Source: Euwallacea fornicatus
Lineage: Eukaryota; Arthropoda; Insecta; Coleoptera; Curculionidae
Direction: 5' to 3'
DNA: 64,000 nucleotides
NCBI RefSeq assembly: GCF_040115645.1
Contig: NC_089549.1
Location: 4,650,001 to 4,714,000, forward strand
In this document: one piece after another, positions 25,384 through 38,470 of the stretch
Position numbering within the stretch: position 1 is the stretch's first letter
How the letters are laid out: the number at the start of each line of letters is the position of its first letter
Position numbers and translations under genes: made by a program
The notes under the pieces: model-generated
Told to the model about the DNA's origin: nothing
The model's input: only the letters and a program-made list of their open reading frames with translations
Databases searched by the model: none

Positions 25384-26545
25384 GAAGGATAATTCCAGAA
25401 GTACCCAATCTAATACTTAAAAAAAAAATGTAAATATCATATTACTTCTCAGCATAGAGTCCTTTGAGATTGACACACTGGTCCCAGCAATGTTCTATAC
25501 CTCATTTAAAGGAAGAATGTTTTAAAATAGACATCAATCTCGGACTCTACTGAGCGATTTTTTCAAGTTTGGAAATTGAACATAATCTTAAGGGACCAAA
25601 TTTGACGATTAGGGGGTGTGAGGAATAAGTTCGAAACCAAATTGATTGATTTTGGCCATCGCGATGATAAATGTGTGGACTGATGCGTTGAAAAAACAAA
25701 ACTTTCCTTTTTACCAAATGCGGTCGCTTTTTCGTAATTTCTTCTCTCAAATGCTGCAATAAATTTCCATATTATTCTCTGTTTATTGTTTTTTCTTTAG
25801 GGAGATGGTCAATAACAATTATCCCACGTGCATCCCAAAAAACTGACGCCATCACCTTCTTTCTTTTTTTCTTTCGCATTCTTTAGCGCAGATTCTCTCT
25901 TTTGGGTTCATTGTTTTGACTGCTCTTTCATCTCAGATGGGAAATGATAAACACATGTTTCGCCCATAGTTGTGAATCGATGCAAAAACTTAGTTTTATT
26001 GCTGCGAAACTTCTTCACTCCCTTGAAACTCCCTCACAGCGCAGCTTTAGTTCGTCTTGCGCACAATTTTCTCATATCGAATTGTTTGGTCAAAATGTGA
26101 TGAGCAGTATTTTTCTAAATTCCTATGTTCCAGTACAATTTTATGAAGTTTCATCGTAATTTCCGGAATGGTCAAATTTGGAAAGTCATTGAGTCAACCA
26201 CTGCGAAGTTCCTTTTGATAGCTCGTACGACCGTGTTCAAACTCTCCCACCCAATATTTTACAGTTGTTAACGAAGGAACAGATTCCCTAGAGTAGAATC
26301 TAGGTCCGCTTTGATGTTACATGGATTAAGACTTCAAATAAAAGTATTGAAACCTGTATCGATGACCAATTTTTTCCATGTTAACCAAATCTTTAAAAAG
26401 GGCTCCTACACAAACACAAGTCAACGCAGTACCGTCAAATTTTAAACATAAAGTTTTTGAGGTCAGGTCTTTGTGACATAGAGAAATTTTTAACAAATAA
26501 ATCGCCAGCTATATGTTAGTTCGGGTACTTCTAGGACTATCCTCG
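25384..26545 (-). mobile_element. mariner copy D, decayed
   Basis: TA-flanked, with left end GAAGGATAATTCCAGAAG and right end GGACTATCCTCG, 1.16 kb. Transposase pieces lie on the minus strand: the C-terminal block at 25547-25759 (EEITKKRPHLVKRKVLF, then HPLIVKFGPLRLCSI), where the same frameshifted catalytic region seen in the copy at 15185 recurs, a decayed MDETW region near 25960, and the N-terminal region near 26150-26250. Inactive. Confidence 0.86.
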
Positions 26546-26723
26546 TACCATAGTAAAGACCTGAATTGCTGATGAAGATGGCGTGTGGAAAACACACAAT
26601 CGTTCGTCGGCAATTTGTTTTTTTATGAGATATCTTATGATGTAACGTGAATTTTAATCATTTTCATGCCATACTAGTGAACATCTTATTTATAGGCTGT
26701 CCTCTGAGGTACATAGAATGATA

Positions 26724-26991
26724 TACAGGGCGCCTGGAGCTCAACCAGGGGGATCTCGGTAACTGCACGAGGTCGGTTAAATTGAGGCACAGTTGCGTGA
26801 TTTGGAGGTCAAGAATTTGACATTTATCTATTACTTTCAGGTAGAACAGCGAAGAAAATCATCAGAATTTAAAAATAGCAGATTATTTCACCGATTAGTC
26901 TCCACTAATTCCGACTTTGTCCCAATTTGGCCGACCTCTTACGGTTACCGAGATCATAACGTATGTACTCCGGAAGCGCACATTGCATTGC
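26724..26991. mobile_element. 268-bp MITE, CTCGGTAAC/GAGGTCGG type
   Basis: Starts TACAGGGCGCCTGGAGCTC. Inverted internal blocks ATCTCGGTAACTGCACGAGG, then TCGGTTAAATT, face GGCCGACCTCTTACGGTTAC, then CGAGAT. Same family and length as the interrupted MITE at 29935-32245. The 91-codon frame at 26793 is part of it. Confidence 0.75.
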
Positions 26992-28865
26992 GAATACCTA
27001 TGATGGACGAAAATAAGCCTGAACCCACAAGATATGGATCTGACAGAGAGAGTGTTTATATAAAATAGAAAATGTGATATGAAAATTATTATAACCCAGA
27101 TTGAAATACGACTTCCTTATTTTACTATCGTGATAATTGGGTGGAACCTAGATATAATAAGGAACCAATAATAAAAAAATCGGGTTATGACAGTAATAAA
27201 AACTGCCTTAATAACAGGTTATTTAAAAGTAGTAATAAGAAGTGTCCAGTTGCCATTGTATGAGCTATGACAAAAAGCAATAAATTAATTTAACGTTCCA
27301 CTTTCGGCAATATCGGAAATTATACGTTTCAATTGAAACCGTATATTTACTTTCGCATTTATATGCTACAGACAATATATTATGATTTTTGCGGTTAATG
27401 ATTGGATAAATTAGCTTTTGTCTTGATGAAATATTTCCTTACATTCTAGACCTCAGAATTAATGAGAGGCACGCAACCAAAATGCCGAATCAAATTAGAA
27501 ACAATTATATAAAAAATATTAAATAATTATAAAGTCATTTAAAAATTAAAACAACTGGACAAACGGTTTCGGAAAAAGCGGGTCTGCATGGTCATATGTG
27601 TGTGTACACAACCCACACCCGGAATACTTTTCCTCGGCTTTTAGAAGGTAAAATTAGTGGTCTTGCCTAATCAATGTTAAAATATCTCGGTTGCTAAACA
27701 AAGAACTAATTGTGAAATACTTATAACAAGACTAAGCGATGCAAAACCAAAAGTTCCTATTTCACTAATTAGGCAATAGAGAAGTAATGGAAATCCTACG
27801 GATTAAATACGTGCTAAAATTATTTATCATTCATTGGTGACAAAACACAAGTAATTTATAAACATTAGACCCAGGGAAAGTGCCCAAAAATCGTAACAAT
27901 AAAGATGGAAAAACCTGTGCTGAGACACACGCGTCATAAAGCGACACATCAACGCACGAACTTGAGTCTGCAAGACAAGTTGTCGGTGGAAGTTTCCGCC
28001 AATGGCAGCGAAAAAACAATTTTTGTCGAAAGCTCTTTTCGGACTCTTCCAAAATCTTCGAATCTTCATGTTTCATGTATTTGCTATGTATCGTATATAG
28101 TCTGATAGAAAGTTCTTCGTGCTCTTACAGATGGTGAAAACATTGTATCCGCAATTTTCGATTTCCTCGTGTATTAAAAAAAAAAAACCTTTCATAAAAT
28201 CATACTTTTCGCATGTTTTACTCGTCATATTTGGCTTTCCTTTCTCACATTGTAGATGTTGCAGCATTGCGCACTTTAATTCCCGTTTCGACCACGATTT
28301 ACTCCTCCTCTGACCAAATCTGCATGACCCCTTAAACTTAATACCATAAATCAGCACAATATCTCCGAAATGTGCCGGTCAATAATTTAAAACTGTCAAA
28401 TGAAGCTCATTACCAATGCAACAAACACCTGTTTTGGGGGAAATATATTTAAATACATTAAATGTAATTGCTCGAGTCTGCCTCAGAAACCGTAAAAAAA
28501 CTTACGCAATTCTCGAATTATATCAGCAATTACGGTCTTTAATTGGGCGCTTGCATATTTCGCTACTAATTAGTGCTTTATTTTCGTATCCTGATTGTGT
28601 TTTGGTGTGTAATTGCAGATTCCTGTGCAAACATCCTGAAATTAATATTAGGGAAATAATGCCACTGAAATTTAGTACCCTTTGTGAGCCAGAGAATAAT
28701 ACGAGTATTAATTCACTAGGGAAATCACGTTGTGCAGGGTACACTTTTTGAACCGCATTTTTATTTTGGTCAAAAATCTTAACGCTAATTTGAAATTCTG
28801 GTGAATGCGACTTATGGTTGATCACATTCAATTTATAGTTTCTTACCATTTTACTTTGGATACGT
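26992..28865. other. Intergenic DNA without recognised genes
   Basis: Several overlapping open frames of 64-111 codons at 27,830-28,850 on both strands show no family resemblance or splice structure. Confidence 0.45.
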
Positions 28866-28945
28866 AGGTGCTTTCGACATATTTTGGGATCCAGAACACG
28901 TGGTTGAATTTATGACACTATATTCAGACATCTTATATAGTACAC
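28866..28945 (-). mobile_element. Lone end of the 23699-type MITE
   Basis: GTGGTTGAATTTATGACACT, then ATATTCAGACATCTTATA, matches the terminal inverted repeat of the element at 23699-24163. No partner end was found nearby. Confidence 0.55.
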
Positions 28946-29934
28946 AAGATGACGCAATATTTTTATAATTTCAAGTTACGATGCCTATCGAGACGTTTGT
29001 CCTACTCAAATGCCATTTGGCTTTGTTGCTGGCGTCATTGTGTATGCGGGCTTGTTAAACGCACACGTTTCGCTAGGTAGATACAAGGCCTTTGACACGA
29101 AAAACATATGTAATTTGATCTAATTAATGGGAGACAACTGGAAAATGCTTTCATATATATCAAAAACTCTTAAACATACTGAAAAAAAGTTGAAGATAAA
29201 AACCGTTCAAAATTGAGCAAAGAATCGAGTTTACGCAACTGAGAGGTCAGTGGCGCCCTACAAGAAAGAGCCAAACTGAACCAACTATGAAGTAAAAATA
29301 TTTTATCAATTTGTAAAGGCAACGTAGACAACACAAGAAAAAAACTATTTTATTGCGGTCATCAGGGCTTTCACTAAGAAATTCCCAATTTGTTAGCGGT
29401 AGAGGGCGACTATGTAAAAGCAATTATCTTGTGCAAAATCAAATGATGTGAGATTATTACATTGATATGAGCCAACCTTCAATATATCCCTTCTGCTTCA
29501 AGTTGGCATTGAGCTGTTGAGAACAAGTTTAACGCATATCAAAATTTGAACGTTTGCTAATTGGTGCACTGGTTCTTATACCGCACACACCATGATTACC
29601 TAGACTCTGCAAGACTTCTTAATCATCGTCTAAGTAAATAAAACCCAACAAGTCATCTGCTGAACTATTAGCGCTTATACGTGCGTCTTTAATGTATGTC
29701 AATTGTCTTAACCTCATTTGCACCCAACTGGCGGTTAAACGAGGTTTAGTCTTAATTAAATTGTAGTGTAACTAATTGCATAGGCGGCGACAATGCCCAT
29801 TTTTCATTTTTGCCATTATTCACTTCAATCTGGCTTGTCTGCATTCAGCGTCCGACCGCTCACCACCAAAGATTGATGTTAACGTTTGATTGTTAATGCA
29901 ATCTAGGTTAGTGGAAGATGGCTTTTATTAGATA
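28946..29934. other. Intergenic DNA without recognised genes
   Basis: AT-rich; no coding or repeat signal recognised. Confidence 0.5.
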
Positions 29935-32245
29935 TACAGGGTGTTCGTTTTAAGTGCTCGGTCATCGGGAGCTAGGTAAAAACGAGAGTCGGTTAAAATG
30001 GAATAAAGTTGGAGTTCAAGGATTTTCAAAATTTGGAAACTGACTTTTGGAATTGTTTAAAAGAATAAAAATTTTGTAAAAATGTATAGTGAAAGTCGAA
30101 TATAACGACGGCGAAGGGATTGAGTAAAAAGGGCTGTTATATCGCGTCATCGTTACATAAAGACTTGTTTTTTTTATTATTAAAGAAACGTGGAAAAAAC
30201 AGAAAAAATATATTCAAAAAATTAAAATTAATAATAAAATGTTAATAATTTAATATAATTTCTAACTTATTTATATTTACGTAGGTATAGTAAAAACACA
30301 TCATTTTTTCGAATGTTCTGCAATTTTTGTTTGTTTTTTGCAACGTAAGGTAAAATAAATAAATTCAATTTTTATTTCATAAAACTGACTTCATTCAGGA
30401 ATCTTTTATCGCTGGAATAACTGTGTGGGGCAAAATTATTCAAGATTTTTACAGATTGTAGAACTTCTACAACAAAGCGACTTAAAATCTTTACCTCCCT
30501 CAGAGTCTTCATCACTTTCATCTTGGATTTCTTTAATGACGAACGCTTCGTTTTCAATTTGCTCCTCAGAAAACACACCGTTTATTTCCAAGTTTGGAGA
30601 GATACTCCATTCTATGCTTTAGAAATTATTAATATTACAACCAAAAGGTCAAAAGAACGTCTGTGTTTTGCTTGTTGTTTTCAATAATATTCATTACTTG
30701 GAGCTTTCTAAAATAAACTTTTTTAATCTCATGATACCCTGGTCAAACAGATGCCGAACTGATGTGGGATTTGATGGTTGATATTAACGTTAATATTTTC
30801 TTAATTCGATGTTTTTGAATACACGGAACAATTGTCTACTAAGAATTTTTTTCTTTAATTCAGTGTCCCTGTCTTGCAAAATTTTTATAAACGGGCCTGA
30901 AGTCATCCAGACTTTTTTTTATTAAACATGTAGGACACAGGTAGCGACTTAACATTCTTGAAATAGGGAGAACTTTTTGATTTTCTAATAACAATCAACT
31001 TACTTTTTTCTGATCCTATCGGAAAAATCATTCATCTATCATGTCGGTAGCAACAAAAAGAGTAATTTTTTCCCAAGACAATTTTCCACATGTGCACTTC
31101 TTTCCTTTAAATTTCAGTGTTTTGTTGCTTTTTTGAAAAGATTTATTTCATCTGCGTTAAAAATCTCATTCTGGTCATTTTTTTAACTTTCGAGCCACAA
31201 AGTTTTTAGCCAGATTTTTGCCACTGCAACTGGTATAATACATTGGCAGCTTCGCCACTAATTTTTCTACACGCGATGTTATGTCTTAGTCGGGAGCGTT
31301 TAATCCGACTTTTTGAGCATTTATATTCCGAGGCTTCGTTCACTATTTTGGCACTGTTCCGCCTTTCCTGTTAGTATTGGGCCACTGGTTGCTGACCCTT
31401 TACTATTTTCCTTCTTAAACCACTTAAATAATGCTTGATTAATATCCCCTTGATTGGATTATTTTAGTTTTTTTTTGGCCACAACTTTGAAATTAAACTT
31501 CCAAAAATAACTTTTATTTTGAGAAAACCCACCAATTGTTTCTTAAAAAATGTGCGGAGACGTGCCCGTCCGCATGCCACTTATGAAATTAAAAATGACC
31601 TTTTTGCATAAACAGATGCGTCCACATTAACTGTCAAAATATGCCAAATTTCATCTATATAAATCACACGGTTTGAATAAACCAATAAAAATTTTATTTT
31701 TTAATAAAACTTTAACACTTCTATCTTCCTAATGAGGCATTATTGGAATATGGTTTATATGGGGAACCACATGATTTTTCAATGTACTATTACCTCTCGA
31801 ACTATGATGAAACACTTATGAGACACCTTTTGTAGATGTCAAATAAGTATATTACCAAAAAACGGAATTTGTCTAAAAAGCGGCTAAAGATACTTCTTAA
31901 AAAAAAATAATTCAGTCACTCTTTAAATGACTTTTCAAAGGATGCCGGCAGTGTCGATTTATACTACAATTACTATACTACACCCGGCTAGAAAACCGCC
32001 AAAAATGTCTTTGTTGCAGACGTTAGAAGCGACTTTTTTTATACGAGAAATGGGGTGAATGTAAATCCAACCAAACCTTCGAGTTTCAGTCGTTATATGC
32101 GACTTGTCGTTGTTCGTGACTTTCCCTATATTTGCCTTTTTAATACATTTTTGAACTCCAAATTGCGCAACTTTGGCCAAATTTCACCGACCTCTTGTGG
32201 TTGCCGAGACCCCCATGATACAGTTCCAGAAGCAGACATCCTGTA
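29935..32245. mobile_element. MITE split by a Tigger-like insertion
   Basis: The outer unit is 29935-30086 plus 32129-32245. It begins TACAGGGTGTTCG and ends with the complement of TACAGGATGTCTG. Arm blocks GAGAGTCGGTTAAAATGG and TTGGAGTTCAA on the left pair with TTGAACTCCAAATTGCGCAA and CACCGACCTCTTGTGG on the right. Removing the insert gives 269 bp, almost exactly the length of the intact relative at 26724-26991. Confidence 0.75.
30087..32128 (-). mobile_element. pogo/Tigger-like element with decayed transposase
   Basis: Termini TAGTGAAAGTCGAATATAAC and the complement TAGGGAAAGTCACGAACAAC (then AAGTCGCATATAACGACTG), flanked by a TA duplication. On the minus strand a pogo-family transposase is recognisable across stops: FKWFKKENSKGSATSGPIL (CENP-B/HTH side, near 31400), ISGEAANV-like and LAKNFVARK, FNADEINLFKK (first catalytic Asp, near 31155), SEKSKLIVIRKSKSSPYFKN and KSLPVSYMFNKKKS (near 30950). 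An acidic tail with EEQIENEAFVIKEIQDESDE follows near 30550. About 2.04 kb; inactive. Confidence 0.8.
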
Positions 32246-33630
32246 TGAACCGTTGCAAATCGAAGCTTTGATGCTTAAACTCAGCAGTTCATGCAGCCTT
32301 ATGCTACGCTTTGATTGTTAATATTATGTAGGTTAGAATGAGCTTTCTTCGAGTGGTAATGATGATTGATTATTAAAATAGTTAGTATGAAAGGGAAGAG
32401 GGGAAATTATCACTTCCTTGACCGAGAGGATGTGCAAACGGCAGGATGCATTTGTATGGTCCCAAACTCGACTCAACAACCGGACCTTGACCGATAATCG
32501 TACCAGACAAGTAACTTTAATAAGCCCAAACTTCCACAATCTTTCCATTAAATCGCGCGTTTAAAAACCTTGATATCACGCCACGTCACGGTTTACAGAG
32601 ATTATAAAATTCCGTGTGTAAATTTAACTCTCGTTAAAGTGAAAACTTCATCTTTTATCGATTTGGATATCAAACTCAGAGAGAAATTAAGGCCAAAGGG
32701 GAAAACCATTTTCCCATGGTTCCGAGAGAGGAGTTAATTTCGTTCCCAGCAAAATCGCCCACTTAGGATTTTTTAGCATGCACGACCTTGTTTACGCCTG
32801 GATATCCATATCTATGTGATTTTATGCACCTAATAGAGCTAGCGGATAAAAGCTTCCTAATGGAACAAAAACAGGCAATATTCGTCCTCGATCAAAGGTG
32901 TTTTAATATTTTTATGTCGGAATTATTAAGTTTAATAAGGTGCAGAAGAACGAGTTTTCTATGAAGGAAATGGCCAACATGCCTGTTCGTTGACGCTAAA
33001 TATAATTAATAACTGTACTAGTTTTGGTATTTTGTAAGGGCGCAGTAGACGTAATTGGTTTTTAATGCAGCCACTGTAGATGGAAACATTTAGTAAGTAA
33101 CAGCGTAAGGAGTAAATTCAAGAAATATTTATGCCGTTCATTTTTCTCGCCTGTTTATGATAATACCTAAACTTATTAAAATTAAACATTTTGCATGCAT
33201 TTAGGTGAAACTTGCAACACGCTCCGTTTGCCTAATTAAAATTATCTAGGAATTGAAATTCAAAACACGGCAATTAAATTAGGACTAACCGTCGCATTTT
33301 TCCTTACCCACAGCTAAACATAAAACGAGCATAGATAATCTTGAATTCTTTCTGATTATAAATCAGTGTTGAAACTACCGCGTTCGAGCGAGTACCGACA
33401 ATTATTTAATAGTAGAATGATTTAAGATTCAATAAACAGCCGATATGCTTATTGATCTAGAAAATAATTAAGGAAATTGCACGGGTAGTAGCGTTTACTA
33501 GAATCTATCAGCTGCCATTTTTAACGGCAGTTATGGCCTGCATCAGGTGGGAAATCACCTGTTTTGTGTCAGGCTATCGAACCTTGTGACACTTATTATT
33601 GGAAACGAACTATATGTGGGTTTTTAACGG

Positions 33631-33670
<40 letters not shown>

Positions 33671-33689
33671 TTGTACCTAAAAAAGCCCA
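32246..33689. other. Intergenic DNA with a TA microsatellite
   Basis: No gene was recognised. An alternating TA run lies at about 33642-33670. Confidence 0.5.
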
Positions 33690-33830
33690 ATTCAAAGTCT
33701 GGATTTTTTAGATTCGCATGGAGACCTAAGTTGGCCGCCACGCTCACCAGATCTATCCCCGTTAAATTTTTATTTATTTGAATCAGACAAAGAAGATGAA
33801 TTCAAAAATATGAAAATCCAAGGTACGGTC
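33690..33830 (+). pseudogene. Transposase fragment (SPDLSPLNFYLF)
   Basis: The plus strand reads GDLSWPPRSPDLSPLNFYLF and then an acidic run. This is the third catalytic region of the same type of transposase seen at 21310 and 36886. No flanking ends were identified. Confidence 0.6.
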
Positions 33831-35921
33831 CATGGGAAAAAACAAAGTGAATGATGGTTGCTGAAGAGCGAAACTATTATGATTACCGAGATCCTCAAAG
33901 TTGAGCTCCCGCGAGCAACACTATATTTATTTGCTTTGCCTGAGGTTACTTGGTACATAAAAATCCTAACGGCTCGAAAAATCTCAGTTTTATTACGCCA
34001 CTTAACCACGATATAATAGGACGTATGAATAAGCCTTTTTACGAAATTTTGCAAAAAAAAAATTACGATTCTCCGTTAAAAGCAATAATTAGCGTTTGCT
34101 TTTTTAGCAACGTAATGCATTCTTCGAGAGTCAGTAGGTACTTTTCTATTCCACGAAATGTCAAGGCGTTTCTCCTGAATAAGGAGGTACTTAACTTGTT
34201 TCAGATACTACTGAGAATGTAACTGCTTTTTACAGCAGGAAAGCAACTTCTAACGCTCCTGAGAAATTTAGAAATAGGATCCTGTCTGCAGCTACGAATG
34301 AAAGCAAAAACTCGTTCCTGGTCATGGGTCACCATCTAGAGATGGCGGATCTATTGCTTTTTTCGTGTCTAAGTTACAGGGTGGCAACAGACGACTTATC
34401 AAAAAAGTTATTTTTTTCTTTTACTTTAGACGTAGGTATTGTGACATTCGACGGTCAACGCTATGTATAGTCTGCTTATGTATAACCGATTTCCTGAACT
34501 ACACATAAGTTCAATTTCAACAGTGTTGGAAACCAATTCTGTATAAGTATTCATGGAAAATTTACTGGTATTGCAGGCGTATTTTTAAGACAGTGAAATT
34601 GATTGTGAAAGGTTGGAAACGGGCTTAAATCTTTGAAAGAAAATCACACAGGCGCCAATCAAAAAAGAATCAGCTGCTTTAAAACTTTCATTGTGATGAC
34701 AACCTTAAAAATAATGTTAGTACCGGACATGAGAAGTACTAATTACCATCGACCGTTAAAGATGTGATTTAACGCTAACAGTAGCAAAATTTACGATACT
34801 AAACAAAAATTTCTCTCTTCACGCTGCAAAGATCATGATCCTTGATTATTTCCGTACGTTGTTTGCTTAAACTTTTTGTTTGTTTAATAACGGTGAAAAA
34901 TGTTTAATGTGCCTATTACGACGATTTGTCGGTAAGCTCCTAATTTTTGATAATCGCGAAGAAAGCCAGAAACACGGGTAATTGTGTTTAAATGAACCAA
35001 AACTGTCGTAAACGATGATTTTGCTTTGAAAGCATAAAATCAATGCGCACTGTATGCAAACCGATAAAATTAAATTTTTTATAATTTAAAACTGCAAAAA
35101 TCTATGCCAGCGTTTGAAAACTATGAAAAAAAATGGTCCTGGAATGGAAATTTTCCCGGAAAATTTATGCCTCGGGCCACAAAATCAGTGCCAGAAACCA
35201 GCAAATTGACTACCGGTTCATTCTCTAAAATCCACATAAACATCATGCAGCAAAAAGCCCCATGTGCACCCTCTGACACCCATAATTTCGTTACAAACTC
35301 GATTACATACATCATATTAATTCAATGGCAAACTACACGTTTAAAGGATTTTTTCTATTATTTTTCAATAATTCTTTCGAGGTAAGCCAGCAACGAGACA
35401 GGCGCCATGGTACCCGGAACCTTGACTTTAAATATCGTTCACGAAAATCCAACCACAAGCAAGCAGGTTCTTGAAACTCAGATGGATTAGACTTTAATTA
35501 TTGTTGTAGTCATGAATGTGAGTTCGATTAAAAATCGACTTTCAATTTTCATAAGCCCGACGTTCAATGTCATCAAACAAAGAAATCATTAAAGTCTGCC
35601 CGAAGTACTTTGAATGGGGTCTCTGAAGTGTTTACTGAAAAAGTACTTATGACTGATAGACTGATGGATATTGTAATTGCAGTTAATATACTGCTATCAA
35701 GAAGAAAACAAGCAGTTTTGCTCAAATAAGGTGCACCGGAAACTGCAGTTTACCTCAAGGTGTTACCTATTGTGTGCTCTTTGATGTAGAAAGTGCTCAT
35801 TCCAATTTTCACTTATATTAAAGCAGAATATGGCTCTGAAGCTTCTCTTATTTACAAATCAATGTTCCGATGTCTTGCGTTAGAACGTCTACATTTACAA
35901 TGTAATAATAAACTGCCAGTT
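33831..35921. other. Intergenic DNA with a lone TACAGGGTGG end
   Basis: TACAGGGTGGCAACAG at 34375 resembles the transposon end type at 36886-38470 but has no clear partner. Open frames of 64-94 codons at 33,770-35,385 are not recognisable. Confidence 0.4.
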
Positions 35922-36640
35922 TACAGGGTGTTCCATAAACATACAAAAAAACGTTCAAAAGACGCGGAGCTCTTAAAAGCAAATATTTGGAACGCATAAA
36001 GTCAGGTCCGAAATCGTTTCGTTTCCAAGATCCTGGATGTAAAATTTTTCATTAATTTTTATTTTTATATTTCAAAACCGGTTTGAGATACGGACATAAA
36101 ATTCGGAACACCCTAGAATGGAATAAATGTGCTCGTTTCTGAGGAGGCAGAACGTTTCCATTTACACCAATGGCGTCTGTACTTCCATTCAATGGGATGT
36201 TTTTGATAAAAAAAAGGTACACCATTGACTTTTTTTAAAACGAAGGTTTTCTTCACAATATTCCATTAATTATTAATAAAAAAAAAGGCCTCTTAATGTT
36301 TTGTTGCTCAAGTAGCCGTTTTCAAGATCAAAAAAAGCTATTTCTCATTCATGTGCCTCCCAAAAAACCGGTATAGGTTGACAAGTACGATTTTTTAGAA
36401 TTATTTAGGAGAAATGAACTTTATTCTATTTGAGTAGAGGTGGAAAACATGAAGACAAACAATTTTATGTCCGCATTCCAAACCGTTTTTGAAATATAAC
36501 AATAAATTATAAAAATTAAACGCCCTGTATGTTGGAAACAAAGCGATATTGTACCTAACTTTATTCGCTCTAAATATTTGCTTTTATAAGCTCTAAATCC
36601 CTTGAAAGTTTGACGGTTTATTTATAAAACACTCTGTGTA
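35922..36640. mobile_element. Foldback MITE of about 720 bp
   Basis: The left arm TACAGGGTGTTCCATAAAC matches the complement of the right end (TACACAGAGTGTTTTATAAA). Long inner matches include CTTAAAAGCAAATATTTGGA and ATATTTCAAAACCGGTTTG, then CGGACATAAAATT, pairing 35922-36110 with 36460-36640. No transposase. Confidence 0.8.
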
Positions 36641-36885
36641 TGACATAGTTCTAAGTCCAGAGGGAAGGCAATTCTCAGTACTGAATTGCAATTCCCACTT
36701 TCTGGATTGCACAAGAAATTCTCTGAATCACAATTCACTAAACTTAAACACAATTCACACTTTTGAATTGCACCTTCTTAATCACATTTTTTGAATTATT
36801 ATGATTATCATTGTCAACTACCCTTTACCTAACTTAATTACAAGTGATGCTTCCTGAATTAAAACTGGAAATGGTGCAGTATGTA

Positions 36886-38470
36886 TAGGGTGGCTCACCG
36901 AAGTTTCATGCCTTATGGTCTATGATCGATTCTGGAGAAATTAAAGTTTAAGTTTAATGTTATTGATTTCCCATACCAATAATTTCAATTTCTTAACTGT
37001 TGAAAATTACCATAATACAGTAGTAGAGACATTGTTTAAAGTACTTTTTGACATTATCAAGCATTTCTGGAATTATAAGATTACATTCTTGCACTGTAAG
37101 TCGCCACAAGTCGGCAAGTGATTCAGGTTCCGGCGTATACATTTCTTAATTTTAATGGCCCCATAAAAAAATCCAGCGGAGACAAATCTGGGAAAAGGGG
37201 AGGCCATTAAGTGGGTCTTCTTTTTCCACAATTTCAACGAGGAAATGTTTGGTCTAAAAACTGCCTTACAAGAGCCGCGTACTGCGGAACAGCCCATTTT
37301 ATTAAAAGTAATGTCTTCGGGACGGTAATGGTTATTTCGCTCAATTATTCGCGCTAATGCTGAGTCTCAATTGAATTTTCTAATAAATCCAAATAAATTT
37401 CGCCTCTTAGATTTACAGGTGAAAAGAACAGTACAACGATATGATCTCCAAAAAAATCCTAGCCCAACGTTTAGTTTTTTTGGATGTTAGGAATGAATTT
37501 CAGAAAAAGTCTTTGATTGTTGGACGACATAGAAGGGCAATCATGATGGTTATCTTCGCCATTTCGGAGGAAAGAACACTCATCAGAAAAAAAATGTAAC
37601 GATATCCTTAATTGTTAATAACTCATTGACTAATTATTCCAAACGTCGATTGTTCTAATCTTCGTTTAGATCAAAGACTTACTTAATTTTTTAAGGGTGA
37701 AATTTATGTCACTTTAATATCCTCTAGATGGTTATACGCCCATTACGCGATCATAATGCGTTCTAATACAAGGTATTTTACCTACTTTCATTATTATTGG
37801 ATTTTAAACAACCTTTTTTTGTTTTCCACAGATCCAGTTTATCGAAATTTTGTAGTATCTGAACTGTGCGCAAAAGTGTAAAACACTTGTCTATCAGGAT
37901 GTTCCTCATCAAATAAATTTGCAGCTCCGCTGGCACAATCATTGTGTTGAAACAAGAACGACGTAATTTTAATTTTTCCTTGAATAGTGTAAACTATTTT
38001 AAAACGAAAGGATAGTGTATATGGAAGTAAATAAAGCACAGGGGCAGCTACAATTCTTAATGTTTAAATGTGAATAATGGTTTGAATTACACTTAATGAC
38101 TTATTTACTAAAACGTTCCGTATTGGTCTCCTTACATTCTTAGAACATCACTTCTAAACTTCATCTGTCCTAGAACCTCACCTTTTAACATCCACCTTTC
38201 TCCAGAACTGATCATTCAAAAGTATAAAATGAAGTGCCATTTAAAAGGCCATTGAATGCTCTTAAAAATGATGTATAAAATAATAACCTTTTCTATTTAA
38301 GATTTTAAGGGTTAAAGTCACCCCCGCTTAGAGGTTAAACTTGAAATAATCATTATACTAAAAAAATATGATCCCGTTGAGATTAAAGGTGGCGGTCCTG
38401 AGCTTTTTCGTGTTTTTTGCACCATAAGACAGAAACCTTGGATGGAAAATTTTCAGTGGGCCACCCTGTA
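36886..38470 (-). mobile_element. mariner-superfamily element with TAGGGTGG/CCACCCTGTA ends
   Basis: The ends TAGGGTGGCTCACCGAAG and CCACTGAAAATTTTCC (complement, following TACAGGGTGGC) are imperfect inverted repeats about 40 bp long. The minus strand near 37070-37320 reads NKMGCSAVRGSCKAVFRPN, then WPPLFPDLSPLDFF followed by a frame slip and PEPESLADLWRLTVQE. This is the second-to-third catalytic stretch of a DDE transposase (QQDGA..H to SPDL.PLDFFLWG). Other parts are too decayed to read. Confidence 0.7.

Noticed and set aside
33642..33670. TA run as a regulatory element
   Set aside because: A plain dinucleotide microsatellite with no associated gene.
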